Assembly: GCA_016177845.1 (NCBI GenBank)
Contig: JACOUO010000008.1
Coordinates: forward strand, 186,001-250,000
DNA from: Deltaproteobacteria bacterium
Lineage (GTDB): Bacteria; Desulfobacterota; GWC2-55-46
Direction of reading: 5' to 3'
DNA length: 64,000 nt
In this document: piece by piece, positions 42,184 through 51,743 of the stretch
Numbering within the stretch: position 1 is the first letter of the stretch
How the letters are laid out: each line of letters begins with the position of its first letter
Translations under genes and position numbers: made by a program
The notes under the pieces: model-generated
Seen by the model: the letters and a program-made list of their open reading frames with translations, nothing else
What the model was told of the DNA's origin: nothing
Databases searched by the model: none

Positions 42184-43590
42184 TTGACCCTTGCGCCAAA
42201 AGATTATATTCTAAGAGTGCTTCCCAATATCAAAATGATAATAGAACCGGTAGAAAATATATCTCCCACAGAGGCTTTTACAGGACTGAGGCACTGGCCT
42301 TACCCTTTCATGTTCTCAGGAGAAGGGATAAACAGGCGCTACACTTTTATAAGCGCAGGCCCTGAAGTTGTGCTCAAGGCTCAAGAAGGCAAAATCCTTA
42401 TTAACGGGATTAATGCCGGATACGCCGACCCCTTTGCAGCCTTATCAGAACTAATGCCCAAATACAGGTATGAAGAAAAAGGGCCGTTCCCCTTTCACTG
42501 CGGGGCCGCAGGCTACTTCTCTTATGACCTCAAAAATATAATTGAGCCCAAGCTTGGAATCGACAGGAAAATAAAAGACATCATCATCCCCGATTGCATA
42601 ATTGGCTTCTACGACCCTGTTTTTGCCTACGACCACCTCGAAGGCAAAGGGTTCATAGTGTCGGTAAGCGGAGATAAGAAAAGAATTGAAGAATTCAGGG
42701 CAGCAGTAACAATAGCAATTGGCGGGCCTTATTCATCTGAATTTTGTTTTGTACCGTCTGCTGATTCCATATCCTCTGACACCTCTAAAGAGGAATTCAT
42801 AGACTCCGTTAAAAAGGCAAAGGAGTATATCTCTTCAGGCGATATATACCAGATAAATCTATCGCACAGGCTTTCAATCCCATGGGAGGGCGACGCGTTC
42901 GCTCTTTATTCATGCCTTGTAAAGACGCATCCGATGCCTTTCAGCTCATTCATGGACTTTGGCGAATTTCAGGTAATCTCAAATTCACCTGAGAGGCTTT
43001 TGAAAATAACTGACGGCACTGCGGAGACCTCTCCGATCAAAGGAACCCGCCCGAGAGGCAGCACCCCTGATGAAGACGCGCGGCTCATAGATGAGCTTAA
43101 GGCAAGCAGGAAAGAGCGCGCCGAGCATGTGATGATTGTGGACCTTGAAAGAAATGACCTTGGGAGGATATCTGTTCCGGGCAGCGTAGAGGTAACCGGC
43201 TTTGAAGCGATTGAAACATACAAGGCGCTTCACCATATGATATCAACGGTAAAAGGCAGATTGAAAAAAGGGATTGATACGCCTACGGCATTGAAGGAAA
43301 TTTTTCCCGGAGGCTCGATTACAGGGGCGCCGAAGTTTCGCGCAATGGAAATTATAGATGAGCTTGAGAAATCAGCAAGAGGCATATATACCGGCGGGAT
43401 TGGCTGGATCGACTTCAACGGGGATGCTGATATTTCAATGGCAATCAGGACAGCCGTACACAAAGACGGCAAGCTGTTCCTCAATGTCGGAGGCGGGATT
43501 GTGGCCGACTCAATACCTGAAGAAGAATACGAAGAGACTATTTTAAAAGCAAAAGACTTCATGGATGTACTGGGGTTGAAGCGCTTATGA
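42184..43590 (+). CDS. pabB: Aminodeoxychorismate synthase component I PabB
   Basis: Up to 468 aa; makes 4-amino-4-deoxychorismate for folate. The anthranilate-synthase-I fold is seen from GDIYQINLSHR and SPERLLK to TSPIKGTRPRG, where the lysine in PIKGT distinguishes PabB from TrpE, then EHVMIVDLERNDLGR and GGSITGAPKFRAMEII. The frame opens with a TTG; the ATG at 42235 (MIIEPVENISPTEAF) is an alternative, and neither has a good ribosome binding site. Its stop overlaps the pabC start (ATGA). Confidence 0.92.
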   Translation: MTLAPKDYILRVLPNIKMIIEPVENISPTEAFTGLRHWPYPFMFSGEGINRRYTFISAGPEVVLKAQEGKILINGINAGYADPFAALSELMPKYRYEEKGPFPFHCGAAGYFSYDLKNIIEPKLGIDRKIKDIIIPDCIIGFYDPVFAYDHLEGKGFIVSVSGDKKRIEEFRAAVTIAIGGPYSSEFCFVPSADSISSDTSKEEFIDSVKKAKEYISSGDIYQINLSHRLSIPWEGDAFALYSCLVKTHPMPFSSFMDFGEFQVISNSPERLLKITDGTAETSPIKGTRPRGSTPDEDARLIDELKASRKERAEHVMIVDLERNDLGRISVPGSVEVTGFEAIETYKALHHMISTVKGRLKKGIDTPTALKEIFPGGSITGAPKFRAMEIIDELEKSARGIYTGGIGWIDFNGDADISMAIRTAVHKDGKLFLNVGGGIVADSIPEEEYEETILKAKDFMDVLGLKRL

Positions 43591-44459
43591 AAGCATATTT
43601 GAACGGAAAGATAATCCCTGAAAATAAGGCATGCGTATCGATATTTGACAGAGGCCTCTTATACGGGGACGGGCTGTTGGACACCATGCGCGCTGAAGAT
43701 GGGGCTGTGCTATTTTTGCCTGAGCACCTCAAGAGACTTAAAAAAGGAGCAAAGGCACTTGGCATTCCGATAAAGGCCTTCAAAGCGTTTGATGAAGACA
43801 TAAAAGCAGGGGTGATTGAAAAACTCCTCAAGGCAAACGGTCTTAATAAAGGAGCCGCCTATATCAGGATAACAGTAACCCGCGGAGTCGATAAGAGCGG
43901 ATACATGCCGCAAAAAGATCCTGTTCCGACTTTTATAATCGCATGCAAACCTGTTGATTTGGAGCATGTCCTAAAGTTACAGAAAAACGGAGTCAAGGCA
44001 GTCATAATAAAAGGGTACGGGCCTCCTATACCGTCCATCAAGACCCTGAACTATCTTCCGAGCGTCCTTGGCAAGGCAGAGGCGATAAAAAAAGGCGCTT
44101 ACGAAGGCATTTTCACTGACAATGATACAAGCGTGCGGGAAGGCACTGCATCTAACATATTCATTGTAAAAAATGGGAAACTGATGACGCCTATGCTTAA
44201 AGAAAGGCTCTCATCAGAGGGTATCTTGCCGGGTATTATGAGGGGAGTGATTTTATGGCTTGCTAAAAAAAACAAGCTTGATGCCGAAGAGACTAAATTG
44301 TATGTTGAAGACCTGCTTATGTGCGAAGAGGCGTTCCTGACAAATTCAATATCGGAGATAGTGCCTGTCACGAAAATAAACGGCTCTGTAATCGGGACAG
44401 GGAAAAGGGGCCCAATTACAAGGCTCCTTCAGGATGCTTTAAAAGATTTTAAACAATGA
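43587..44459 (+). CDS. pabC: Aminodeoxychorismate lyase / class IV aminotransferase PabC
   Basis: 290-aa PLP enzyme of the branched-chain aminotransferase fold. The PLP lysine is K152 (PSIKTLNYLPSVL), and VREGTASNIFIVKNGKL and CEEAFLTNSISEIVPV are typical. Its ATG overlaps the pabB stop codon, which favours aminodeoxychorismate lyase (4-aminobenzoate formation) over a D-amino acid or branched-chain transaminase. Confidence 0.88.
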   Translation: MKAYLNGKIIPENKACVSIFDRGLLYGDGLLDTMRAEDGAVLFLPEHLKRLKKGAKALGIPIKAFKAFDEDIKAGVIEKLLKANGLNKGAAYIRITVTRGVDKSGYMPQKDPVPTFIIACKPVDLEHVLKLQKNGVKAVIIKGYGPPIPSIKTLNYLPSVLGKAEAIKKGAYEGIFTDNDTSVREGTASNIFIVKNGKLMTPMLKERLSSEGILPGIMRGVILWLAKKNKLDAEETKLYVEDLLMCEEAFLTNSISEIVPVTKINGSVIGTGKRGPITRLLQDALKDFKQ

Positions 44460-44523
44460 CCTGAACTATTCAGCCGTATAAACCAATCTTGATTTTTTGG
44501 CTATATTAAGTTATATTTTCTCA

Positions 44524-45594
44524 ATGGAATCAGGAAAATTCGAAAAACCGATTGCCTGTGATCCTGCTGACAGTTTAGAGCTAGAGCAAAGACGCCTTCA
44601 GCTTGCCACCTTCACTGAAATTGGAAAAGCGCTCACCTCTTCCCTCGACCTCAAAGAGATACTGAATATTGTAATGGAGAATATTCGTGAACTTCTCCAT
44701 CCAAAGAACTGGTCCCTGCTGCTTCTCGATGAAGATACCAACGAGCTTAAATTCGAAATAGTCGTAGGCGACGGGGCTGACAAGATCAAGGACCTTAGGC
44801 TCAGGCTCGGAGAAGGTGTCGCGGGCTGGGTAGCAAAAGAAAGAAAACCACTTCTTGTGCCTGATGTCAGCAAAGATTCGAGATTCTGCAGGAAAGCAGA
44901 TGAAGTCTCAAACTTCACGACTCAGTCAATCATTTGTGTTCCCCTTATCACAAGAGGTAAATGCCTCGGCGTTATAGAGCTTATAAATAAAGCAGAGCTG
45001 GACAGCTTTGTCGAAGCCGACCTTCTGGTACTGACCACCCTTGCCGACTACACCGCCATTGCCATTGAGAACGCGATGCTCTTTAACAGGGTACAGGAGC
45101 TTACAATCACAGATGACCTTACCAAGCTCTATAACTCGCGTTTCCTGCACAGCCGCCTTGAATACGAAGTTGAGCGGGCAAAAAGGTTCAAATACGAGAT
45201 CTCTCTGATATTCCTCGACCTTGATTACTTCAAGGAGGTCAATGACAGGCACGGTCACCTGTGCGGCAGCAAGCTTCTGAAAGAAGTTGCCCAGTTGATA
45301 CTTGGGATGATAAGGAATGTAGACATGGCCTGCAGGTACGGAGGCGATGAGTTCCTGATAATGATGCCTGGAACTACCAAAAAAAACGCCGCAATTGTAG
45401 CTGAGAAGCTTAGAATTGCCATGAAGGAAGCTGTGTTTCTTAAGGACGAAGGCGTAAACGCGCGCCTTACCGGAAGCTTCGGAGTCGCCGCTTACCCTCT
45501 GGATGCCGACAACAAGGACGAGCTCATTCACTTGGCAGACACTGCAATGTATTCAGTAAAGAACCGTACAAAGGATGGTGTTGCCGAGGCCTGA
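44524..45594 (+). CDS. GAF domain diguanylate cyclase
   Basis: 356 aa from the ATG at 44524 (the frame could open earlier at a TTG). A GAF sensor domain (about 28-185) is followed by a GGDEF domain. The active-site motif GGDEF is intact at 273-277, and a product-inhibition site RNVD lies five residues before the RY-preceded motif (264-267), so an active, feedback-inhibited c-di-GMP synthase is expected. No membrane segment, so it senses a cytoplasmic signal. 64 nt after pabC and probably separate. Confidence 0.94.
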   Translation: MESGKFEKPIACDPADSLELEQRRLQLATFTEIGKALTSSLDLKEILNIVMENIRELLHPKNWSLLLLDEDTNELKFEIVVGDGADKIKDLRLRLGEGVAGWVAKERKPLLVPDVSKDSRFCRKADEVSNFTTQSIICVPLITRGKCLGVIELINKAELDSFVEADLLVLTTLADYTAIAIENAMLFNRVQELTITDDLTKLYNSRFLHSRLEYEVERAKRFKYEISLIFLDLDYFKEVNDRHGHLCGSKLLKEVAQLILGMIRNVDMACRYGGDEFLIMMPGTTKKNAAIVAEKLRIAMKEAVFLKDEGVNARLTGSFGVAAYPLDADNKDELIHLADTAMYSVKNRTKDGVAEA

Positions 45595-45640
45595 TTTTCG
45601 TAAAAACATTTTTGATTTTCTCTTCAAAGATTGTACAATA

Positions 45641-45669
45641 AAAAAGCCCCGCCAAAAGCGGGGCTTTTT
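45641..45669. terminator. Terminator after the diguanylate cyclase gene
   Basis: Stem AAAAAGCCCCGC / GCGGGGCTTTTT with a CAAAA loop, about 46 nt past the stop codon and just before the next ribosome binding site. Confidence 0.92.
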
Positions 45670-45696
45670 ACAATTCATATAAAAACTGGAGGACTG

Positions 45697-46044
45697 ATGA
45701 AGAAGCTTCTGCTGATTTTGCCTGCGGCACTTTTCATTTTCGGGTGCGCCACGCAGACACGCATCGAAGGCACCAAAATTGATAAAACACAGCTTATAAA
45801 CTTAAAACCCGGCACTTCAACAAGACAGATGGTGCTTGAGAGTTTCGGCACTCCGACTGAGATAAGTTTCGATAACAACACCTCAGAAGAAAAGATGCTC
45901 TATGTGTTCAAGGAGAAAAAAATCCCCTTTTATTTCGGAGTAGTTGAGAACGAGATCAGAAGCAGGCAGTCAATCACAACCCTTGAGCTTATAATCAGGA
46001 ATAATGTCGTATATTCCTATAAGTTCAAAAGCGCTGAGAACTGA
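45697..46044 (+). CDS. SmpA/OmlA (BamE)-like lipoprotein
   Basis: 115 aa from the ATG at 45697, chosen for GGAGG 5 nt upstream. The lipoprotein signal MKKLLLILPAALFIFGC places the lipidated cysteine at C17. The mature part has LKPGTSTRQMVLESFGTPTE, the hallmark of the SmpA/OmlA fold of BamE-like outer-membrane lipoproteins. Whether it belongs to the Bam complex is not known. Confidence 0.85.
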   Translation: MKKLLLILPAALFIFGCATQTRIEGTKIDKTQLINLKPGTSTRQMVLESFGTPTEISFDNNTSEEKMLYVFKEKKIPFYFGVVENEIRSRQSITTLELIIRNNVVYSYKFKSAEN

Positions 46045-46070
46045 TACCTTAAAATCTCTTGGGCGCGGTC

Positions 46071-46355
46071 TTATTTCTTAAGCACCGCGTCCTTGCATGC
46101 CTTAGCGATCCTGAATTTTACAACCTGCTTCTCGGGAATATCAATTGTCTCGCCTGTCCTGGGGTTCCTGCCTTTTCTTGCAGGGCGTGTTACCAGCACC
46201 AGCTTGCCGATTCCTGGAATTGTGAAAGAGTTCTGGGCCTCTTCATAAGAAAGTTCTGTCATTGCTGCAAGCACATCTTTTACTGACTTTTTCGGCACGC
46301 CTGTTCTCTTAGCTATGTTATCCTCAATCTGTGATTTTGTCATTGACTTGGCCAT
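46071..46355 (-). CDS. HU-family DNA-binding protein (second copy)
   Basis: 94 aa, with the same architecture as the gene at 1837-2124: FTIPGIGKLVLVTRPARKGR, NPRTGETI at the arm tip and VKFRIAKACKDAV at the end. GGGGGT stands before the ATG. The two copies differ mainly in the first helices, so they may form homo- or heterodimers. Confidence 0.93.
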   Translation of the reverse strand: MAKSMTKSQIEDNIAKRTGVPKKSVKDVLAAMTELSYEEAQNSFTIPGIGKLVLVTRPARKGRNPRTGETIDIPEKQVVKFRIAKACKDAVLKK

Positions 46356-46565
46356 GTCTTACCCCCTCTGTTTTATAATTTAAACTCTAAATATTATAAT
46401 ACAAAATTCAACCGCAGGACGGAATGCGCTTCATGCAGCCCTGAAAGCTCAATCTCACCGGACAGCTGCCCGGCCAATCTGAACTAAAATAAAGAATTAA
46501 CTCTAAAACTAAAAGAAGTGTCTACGGTGATAGGTGCTTGTAAAGCGGTATTGCGATGAAAAAGA
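46356..46565. promoter_or_regulatory. Intergenic region upstream of the second HU gene
   Basis: About 210 bp. TATTATAAT on the minus strand (near 46392-46400) is a good -10 candidate for the HU gene, but no -35 match at the right distance was seen. Otherwise nothing recognisable. Confidence 0.45.
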
Positions 46566-46596
46566 AAAAGGGCAAGGAGCCTCTCCTTGCCCTTTG
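46566..46596. terminator. Terminator of the alpha ribosomal operon
   Basis: Stem AAAGGGCAAGGAG / CTCCTTGCCCTTT with a CCT loop, 8 nt past the rplQ stop codon, with an A run giving U residues on the minus strand. Confidence 0.92.
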
Positions 46597-46603
46597 ATAT
46601 TTA

Positions 46604-47152
46604 TTACTCTGACTCAGGTGCGGCCTTTGCCTTCCTGGTCCTTTTTGCCGGTTCCTTTTTCTCTGCTGTTTCAGCTTCTGCCTTTTTAGGAGCAGCCTTT
46701 TTTGCCGGTTTAGCTGCTGCAGCCTTGGATGCGGCAGGCTTTGCCTTGGCAGCTGTTTTCTTTGCTGCCTTAGGCTTTGCTTCGGCTAACTGTGCGGCGC
46801 CTTCGACAAGCTCGATAAAGGACATCTCGGCATTATCTCCGGGACGCACGCCTAACTTCAATATCCTTGTATAGCCGCCGTTTCTTTCCTTATACTGGGG
46901 GGCTATATCATTAAACAGCTTTGTGACAACATTCTTATCTCTCAAGAAGGCCATGGCGCGTCTTCTGGCCGGAACTGTGCCGTCCTTGCCGAGTGTTATC
47001 ATCTTCTCGACATAACGCCTTAAAACCTTAGCTCTCGGAGTAGTTGTCTTTATCCTGCCGGTATTGAAAACATCATTTGTCATATTAGCCAGCATGCATC
47101 TTAAATGGCTGTAGGTCTTATCAAACCTTTTTTCGTCTCTGTTATGTCTCAT
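46604..47152 (-). CDS. rplQ: Ribosomal protein L17 with long basic C-terminal tail
   Basis: Residues 1-118 are a normal bacterial L17 (MRHNRDEKRF start, PRAKVLRRYVEKMITL, GGYTRILKLGVRPGD). Residues 119-182 form an added tail built almost only of Ala, Lys, Pro and Glu, like histone H1 tails. L17 is usually 115-130 aa. Last gene of the cluster. Confidence 0.95.
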   Translation of the reverse strand: MRHNRDEKRFDKTYSHLRCMLANMTNDVFNTGRIKTTTPRAKVLRRYVEKMITLGKDGTVPARRRAMAFLRDKNVVTKLFNDIAPQYKERNGGYTRILKLGVRPGDNAEMSFIELVEGAAQLAEAKPKAAKKTAAKAKPAASKAAAAKPAKKAAPKKAEAETAEKKEPAKRTRKAKAAPESE

Positions 47153-47163
47153 TATGCTACCCC

Positions 47164-48186
47164 TTAAGCGGTTTCCTTGTGCTCAATATGCATTGCATCC
47201 AATTCTTTCCTTGACGGGAAACCTTCAACTTTCATCCCGAAATCAAGGCCCATACCCCTAAGCAACTCTTTTATCTCATTCAGCGATTTTCTGCCAAAGT
47301 TCTTTGTGCGCAGCATTTCCTGCTCGGACTTCTGCACCATCTCGCCTATATATTTTATATCTGCATTCTTAAGGCAATTTGCAGACCTTACTGAAAGCTC
47401 AAGTTCATCTACAGTTTTAAAGAGGTTCTCATTGAACTGCGGTTTAGACTCGGCTCTTTCAAGCGCTGCTTCTTCTTCCTTCTCTTCAAAGGTGATGAAT
47501 ACGCTGAGCTGGTCTTTAAGTATTTTCGCGGCAATGGCTATAGAGCTCTGCGGGTCTATTGCGCCTGTTGTCCATAACTCAAGGATAAGCTTGTCATAGT
47601 CTGTCCTCTGCCCTACCCTGGCATGGGTAACATTGAAGTTAACCCTTGTTACCGGCTGGAATATGGCGTCAATCGGAATTGTTCCGATCGGCTGGTCAGG
47701 CTGCTTGTTCCTTTCTGAAGGAATGTAGCCTTTGCCTGTGTTCACCACGAGTTCACAATCAAACTTTGAATCCCTGGAAATTGTTGCTATAGGCTGTTCA
47801 GGATTTAAGACCTCAACTGTAGAATCTGAAATTATGTCACCGGCTTTAATGAGGCCGCCTTCGCCATTAGCCTTAAGCCTTACAACTTTAGGGCCTTCGC
47901 CGTGCAGCTTCAGCTTAACCTGCTTAAGGTTAAGGATTATATCTGAAACATCCTCCTTGACGCCGGGGATTGATGAAAACTCATGAAGAACACCATCTAT
48001 TTTAACGCTGGTAATGGCAGCACCCTGAAGTGAAGACAAAAGGATTCTGCGAAGCGAGTTACCAATGGTAACTCCAAAACCCCTCTCCAAGGGCTCTGCT
48101 ACAAATTTACCATAAGTGTTAGTAAGTGTTTCCTTTTCAACCTCAAGTTTTTTCGGTTTAATAAGGTCACGCCAGTTTTTTTGCAT
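47164..48186 (-). CDS. rpoA: RNA polymerase alpha subunit
   Basis: 340 aa: N-terminal dimerisation domain (RGFGVTIGNSLRRILLSSL) and C-terminal DNA- and activator-contacting domain (about 262-330, ELSVRSANCLKNADIKYIG, FGRKSLNEIKELL). Normal length; 11 nt upstream of rplQ. Confidence 0.98.
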   Translation of the reverse strand: MQKNWRDLIKPKKLEVEKETLTNTYGKFVAEPLERGFGVTIGNSLRRILLSSLQGAAITSVKIDGVLHEFSSIPGVKEDVSDIILNLKQVKLKLHGEGPKVVRLKANGEGGLIKAGDIISDSTVEVLNPEQPIATISRDSKFDCELVVNTGKGYIPSERNKQPDQPIGTIPIDAIFQPVTRVNFNVTHARVGQRTDYDKLILELWTTGAIDPQSSIAIAAKILKDQLSVFITFEEKEEEAALERAESKPQFNENLFKTVDELELSVRSANCLKNADIKYIGEMVQKSEQEMLRTKNFGRKSLNEIKELLRGMGLDFGMKVEGFPSRKELDAMHIEHKETA

Positions 48187-48292
48187 GGTGCCCCCATCTT
48201 TTTATTGTAAATAAATGAATAGACCTAAGCAACCCTGAGTAAACAGAAATAATCAACTCGAACTGTAGAATAAGGTCTGATGTGGCTCTTAA

Positions 48293-48919
48293 TTATTTGG
48301 AGTACAACTCGACGATGAGCTGTTCGTGCATCGGCAATGTTGTATCATCCCTTCTCGGGAGCCTTACGACTGTTCCCTTAAGATTATCCTTATCAAGGGA
48401 AAGCCATTCAGGTACTCCGTGCCTCTCAACAGCTTTAAGGTTCTCTGCTATCTTGGCATTGCTCTTCTTGCTCTCTGCCACCGTGATAACATCATTTGCC
48501 TTAATCCTGTATGAAGGGATATTGACCCGTTTGCCGTTTACACGGAAGAAGCCGTGGGTTACAAACAGTCTGGCTTCTGTCCTGCAGCCCCCAAAACCGA
48601 GCCTGTATACAGCATTATCAAGCCTTCTCTCAAGGAGAGAGACCAGATTTTCGCCGGTGATGCCCTTTGCCCTTTCAGCGTCCTCAAAGGTCCTTTCAAA
48701 CTGCTTTTCCAGAAGGCCGTACACTCTCTTTACCTTCTGCTTTTCCCTTAACTGCAGAGCGTATTCAGAGACTTTGCCTCTTGCCTGGCCGTGCTGTCCC
48801 GGAGCATAGCTCCTTCTTTCGAAAGCGCATTTGTCGGTGTAGCACCTTTCAGCCTTAAAGAATAATTTCATTCCTTCACGCCTGCAGATCTTACATACTG
48901 ATTCAATATACCTTGCCAA
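48293..48919 (-). CDS. rpsD: Ribosomal protein S4
   Basis: 208 aa with the S4 N-terminal zinc-like cysteines ([12 protein letters not shown]31 region [16 protein letters not shown]) and an S4 RNA-binding domain (about 98-160: [14 protein letters not shown]). In many bacteria S4 also controls translation of the alpha operon. 106 nt separate it from rpoA. Confidence 0.98.
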   Translation of the reverse strand: MARYIESVCKICRREGMKLFFKAERCYTDKCAFERRSYAPGQHGQARGKVSEYALQLREKQKVKRVYGLLEKQFERTFEDAERAKGITGENLVSLLERRLDNAVYRLGFGGCRTEARLFVTHGFFRVNGKRVNIPSYRIKANDVITVAESKKSNAKIAENLKAVERHGVPEWLSLDKDNLKGTVVRLPRRDDTTLPMHEQLIVELYSK

Positions 48920-48986
48920 CTTCTCCTCCCTTAACCTCGGGTTCTTTATCTGAAAAATTCATTGAATGCGACTAAGCGCATTCTTA

Positions 48987-49361
48987 TTAGACTCTGCGCC
49001 TTTTCGGAGGCCTGCAACCGTTATGCGGAAGCGGTGTCACATCCCTGATAAGGCTGATGCTGAAGCCTGCTGCCTGCAAGGACCTTAAAGCTGCTTCCCT
49101 GCCAGCGCCCGGGCCGTTTATATAAACATCTACTGACTTCATACCGCTGTCAATGGCCTTTTTAGCTGCTATTTCCGCTGCGACCTGAGCCGCGAAAGGA
49201 GTGCCCTTCCTTGAGCCTTTGAAGCCCTGCGCTCCAGCGCTTGACCAGGCAATAACATTTCCGACAGGGTCGGTAATGCTTATTATGGTGTTATTGAATG
49301 TTGACTTTATATGGGCAACACCCTTTGATACCGCTCTTTTTTCTTTTTTGGCCTTTGACAT
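48987..49361 (-). CDS. rpsK: Ribosomal protein S11
   Basis: 124 aa, canonical S11: [19 protein letters not shown], then [15 protein letters not shown] and the C-terminal [18 protein letters not shown]. It lies 139 nt downstream of rpsM, an unusually long gap in this cluster. Confidence 0.98.
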   Translation of the reverse strand: MSKAKKEKRAVSKGVAHIKSTFNNTIISITDPVGNVIAWSSAGAQGFKGSRKGTPFAAQVAAEIAAKKAIDSGMKSVDVYINGPGAGREAALRSLQAAGFSISLIRDVTPLPHNGCRPPKRRRV

Positions 49362-49500
49362 CTATATGCCTCCAGAACTCAGCTTTCTATAAAAATATTA
49401 AATTTACGCGAACATTAGCCGCGTTTTCGCAACGATACAAGGCTCATCTTACAGCAGCCCATTATTATGACACAAACTCAAATAATTTTCTACTATTTTT

Positions 49501-49875
49501 TTAGTCTGTCTTTTTTGATGCGATAACGCCTTTTCTCGGGCCTTTTCTTGTCCTGGCGTTTGTGTGTGTCCTCTGGCCGTGGACAGGAAGGTTTTTCCTG
49601 TGACGCAGGCCTCTGTAGCTGCCGATATCAATAAGCATTTTGACATGCATTGATACTTCTTTCCTGAGGTCGCCTTCAACCTTGAAATCAGAATCGATTG
49701 TCTTTCTGATAGCGCCGACCTGGGCCTCTGTAAGGTCCTGTGTCTTTATGCTGGGATCAACTCCCGCCTTCTCAAGTATCTTTGCGGCTGAGGTATCTCC
49801 AATGCCGAAAATCTTGGTCAGCGCGATGATAATCCTCTTGTTTTTATTAAGGTCTACTCCTGCGATTCTTGCCAC
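49501..49875 (-). CDS. rpsM: Ribosomal protein S13
   Basis: 124 aa: helix-two-turn-helix ([37 protein letters not shown]) and the C-terminal [20 protein letters not shown] region that contacts tRNA in the P site. Confidence 0.98.
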   Translation of the reverse strand: MARIAGVDLNKNKRIIIALTKIFGIGDTSAAKILEKAGVDPSIKTQDLTEAQVGAIRKTIDSDFKVEGDLRKEVSMHVKMLIDIGSYRGLRHRKNLPVHGQRTHTNARTRKGPRKGVIASKKTD

Positions 49876-49947
49876 TCTACTCCTCCTTGCTTTAGGGGCA
49901 GACTAAAATATTATCCAGCCCGATCCCCAAACTCTAATCAGGATAAA

Positions 49948-50061
49948 TTATCCCTGCCTCTGTTTATGTTTCGGGTTAGCGCACACTACGCGGACAACGC
50001 CGCTGCGCTTTACAATTTTGCATTTCGCGCAAATCTTTTTAACTGAACTTCTTACCTTCAT
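49948..50061 (-). CDS. rpmJ: Ribosomal protein L36
   Basis: A 37-aa protein, [20 protein letters not shown] then [17 protein letters not shown]. The zinc ligands are C11, C14, C27 and H32, so this is the zinc-binding form. It sits between infA and rpmM-type S13, its usual place. Confidence 0.97.
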   Translation of the reverse strand: MKVRSSVKKICAKCKIVKRSGVVRVVCANPKHKQRQG

Positions 50062-50097
50062 AATTCCTCACCTTATTTAAAATTAACTGAATCCGTT

Positions 50098-50316
50098 TTA
50101 TTTCGCCCTGTAAGTAATCCTTCCCCTGGTAAGGTCATAAGGGGAAAGTTCGATTGTAACCTTGTCTCCGGGAAGGATTTTAATAAAATGCATCCTCATT
50201 TTACCGGAAACATGGGCTAAAACCCTGTGCCCATTCTCAAGCTCTACCTTGAACATGGCATTTGGCAGAGTTTCTATTACAGTGCCTTCAACTTGTATTG
50301 CCTCTTCTTTGGCCAT
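50098..50316 (-). CDS. infA: Translation initiation factor IF-1
   Basis: 72 aa S1-like OB fold: [39 protein letters not shown] and a [16 protein letters not shown] end. Standard length and position after map. Confidence 0.98.
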   Translation of the reverse strand: MAKEEAIQVEGTVIETLPNAMFKVELENGHRVLAHVSGKMRMHFIKILPGDKVTIELSPYDLTRGRITYRAK

Positions 50317-50348
50317 AAACTCTCACCCGATTTAACGGGATTTAATTG

Positions 50349-51107
50349 TTAGATCCTGCTTAAAATATAAGGGCCTTCAGGTGTAATCGCTACCGTGTGC
50401 TCGAAATGTGCTGAAAGCTTGCCGTCCGCAGTTACCGCGGTCCATCCGTCTGAAAGAATCCTTACATCGCATTCGCCCAGATTTATCATGGGCTCTATTG
50501 CAAGCACCATTCCGGCCTTTAGCTTAATGCCTCTGCCTGGAATGCCAAAGTTCGGGACCTGAGGGGCTTCGTGAAGCTCTCTGCCGATACCGTGTCCGAC
50601 AAACTCCCTTACAACCGAAAAACCTTCTGCTTCAACATATTGCTGAACGGCAGCTGATATGTCAAGAAGTCTGTTGCCGACTACGGCTGCCTCTATTGCC
50701 TTATCAAGCGAGGCGGCAGTTGCATTTACTAATCTCTGGGCATCTGCGCAAACCTTGCCTACCGGAACAGTTACAGCAGAATCTCCGTAAAAGCCGTCAA
50801 ACAAGACACCAAAATCAATACTTACTATATCGCCCTCGTTTATGACTCTCTTTGAAGGCATCCCGTGCACAACTTCATTATTCACCGATGTGCAAAGGCA
50901 GTATGGATAACCTCTATAACCTTTAAAAGCAGGCCTTGCGCCCCTCTTCTTTGTCTCTTCTTCTGCTATTTTCTCAAGGTCCAGCGTTGTTATGCCGGCC
51001 TTTATTTCTGCCTGGAGTATCTGGAGGATTTCCGCAACTATCAGGTTGCTCCTCCTCATGATTTCAATTTCAGCAGGAGTTTTAAGTATTACTATTTCCT
51101 TTTTCAA
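50349..51107 (-). CDS. map: Type I methionine aminopeptidase
   Basis: 252 aa. The metal ligands can be placed in VSIDFGVLFDGFYGDSAVT (two Asp), VGHGIGRELHEAP (His) and two Glu in LAIEPMINLG and SAHFEHTVAI. It lacks the N-terminal zinc extension. Its start overlaps the adk end by 26 nt, suggesting translational coupling. Confidence 0.97.
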   Translation of the reverse strand: MKKEIVILKTPAEIEIMRRSNLIVAEILQILQAEIKAGITTLDLEKIAEEETKKRGARPAFKGYRGYPYCLCTSVNNEVVHGMPSKRVINEGDIVSIDFGVLFDGFYGDSAVTVPVGKVCADAQRLVNATAASLDKAIEAAVVGNRLLDISAAVQQYVEAEGFSVVREFVGHGIGRELHEAPQVPNFGIPGRGIKLKAGMVLAIEPMINLGECDVRILSDGWTAVTADGKLSAHFEHTVAITPEGPYILSRI

Positions 51108-51741
51108 TGATATCCACTATCGTTTTTGTGATTTGGTCTACAGTGCCGATCCCGTTAACAGACCTGTACAGGTCCTTTTTTGTATAATATTCTATCAGAG
51201 GGAACGTCTCCTGCTCGTAAACCTTAAGCCTTGCTTCAATTGTGTCTTCTTTATCGTCATCCCTCTGGTATATCTCGGAACCGCATGAATCGCATATGCC
51301 GATATTTACGGGAGGATTGAATATCACATGATAGCTCGCACCGCATTTCCTGCAAACCCGTCTGCCTGAAAGACGCCTTACGAGCTCTTTCCTTTCAACA
51401 TCAATGCCAATGACATGGTCTATCTTCATGCCCATGCCTTCAAGCGTATTCTTAAGGACTTCAGCCTGATTTATATTTCTGGGAAAACCGTCGAGTATAA
51501 AACCGTTTGTGCAATCTTCCTGAGTAATGCGGTCTGAAACCATTCCAACTACGATATCATCCGGGACTAACGCCCCTTTATCCATGTACTCTTTGGCTTT
51601 AAGGCCAAGAGAAGTTTTGCTCCTTACATTGGCGCGAAGGATATCACCGGTGGAAATCTGAGGTATCCTGAATTTTTCGGAAAGGTTTTTGCCCTGTGTG
51701 CCTTTCCCTGCGCCCGGAGCCCCAAGAAGAATAAGATTCAT
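51082..51741 (-). CDS. adk: Adenylate kinase
   Basis: 219 aa long-form kinase: P-loop GAPGAGKGTQ, DGFPRNINQAE and a zinc-binding LID with CRKCG...CDSCG near residues 130-155, a form common in Gram-positives and many anaerobes. Confidence 0.97.
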   Translation of the reverse strand: MNLILLGAPGAGKGTQGKNLSEKFRIPQISTGDILRANVRSKTSLGLKAKEYMDKGALVPDDIVVGMVSDRITQEDCTNGFILDGFPRNINQAEVLKNTLEGMGMKIDHVIGIDVERKELVRRLSGRRVCRKCGASYHVIFNPPVNIGICDSCGSEIYQRDDDKEDTIEARLKVYEQETFPLIEYYTKKDLYRSVNGIGTVDQITKTIVDIIEKGNSNT

Positions 51742-51743
51742 AG

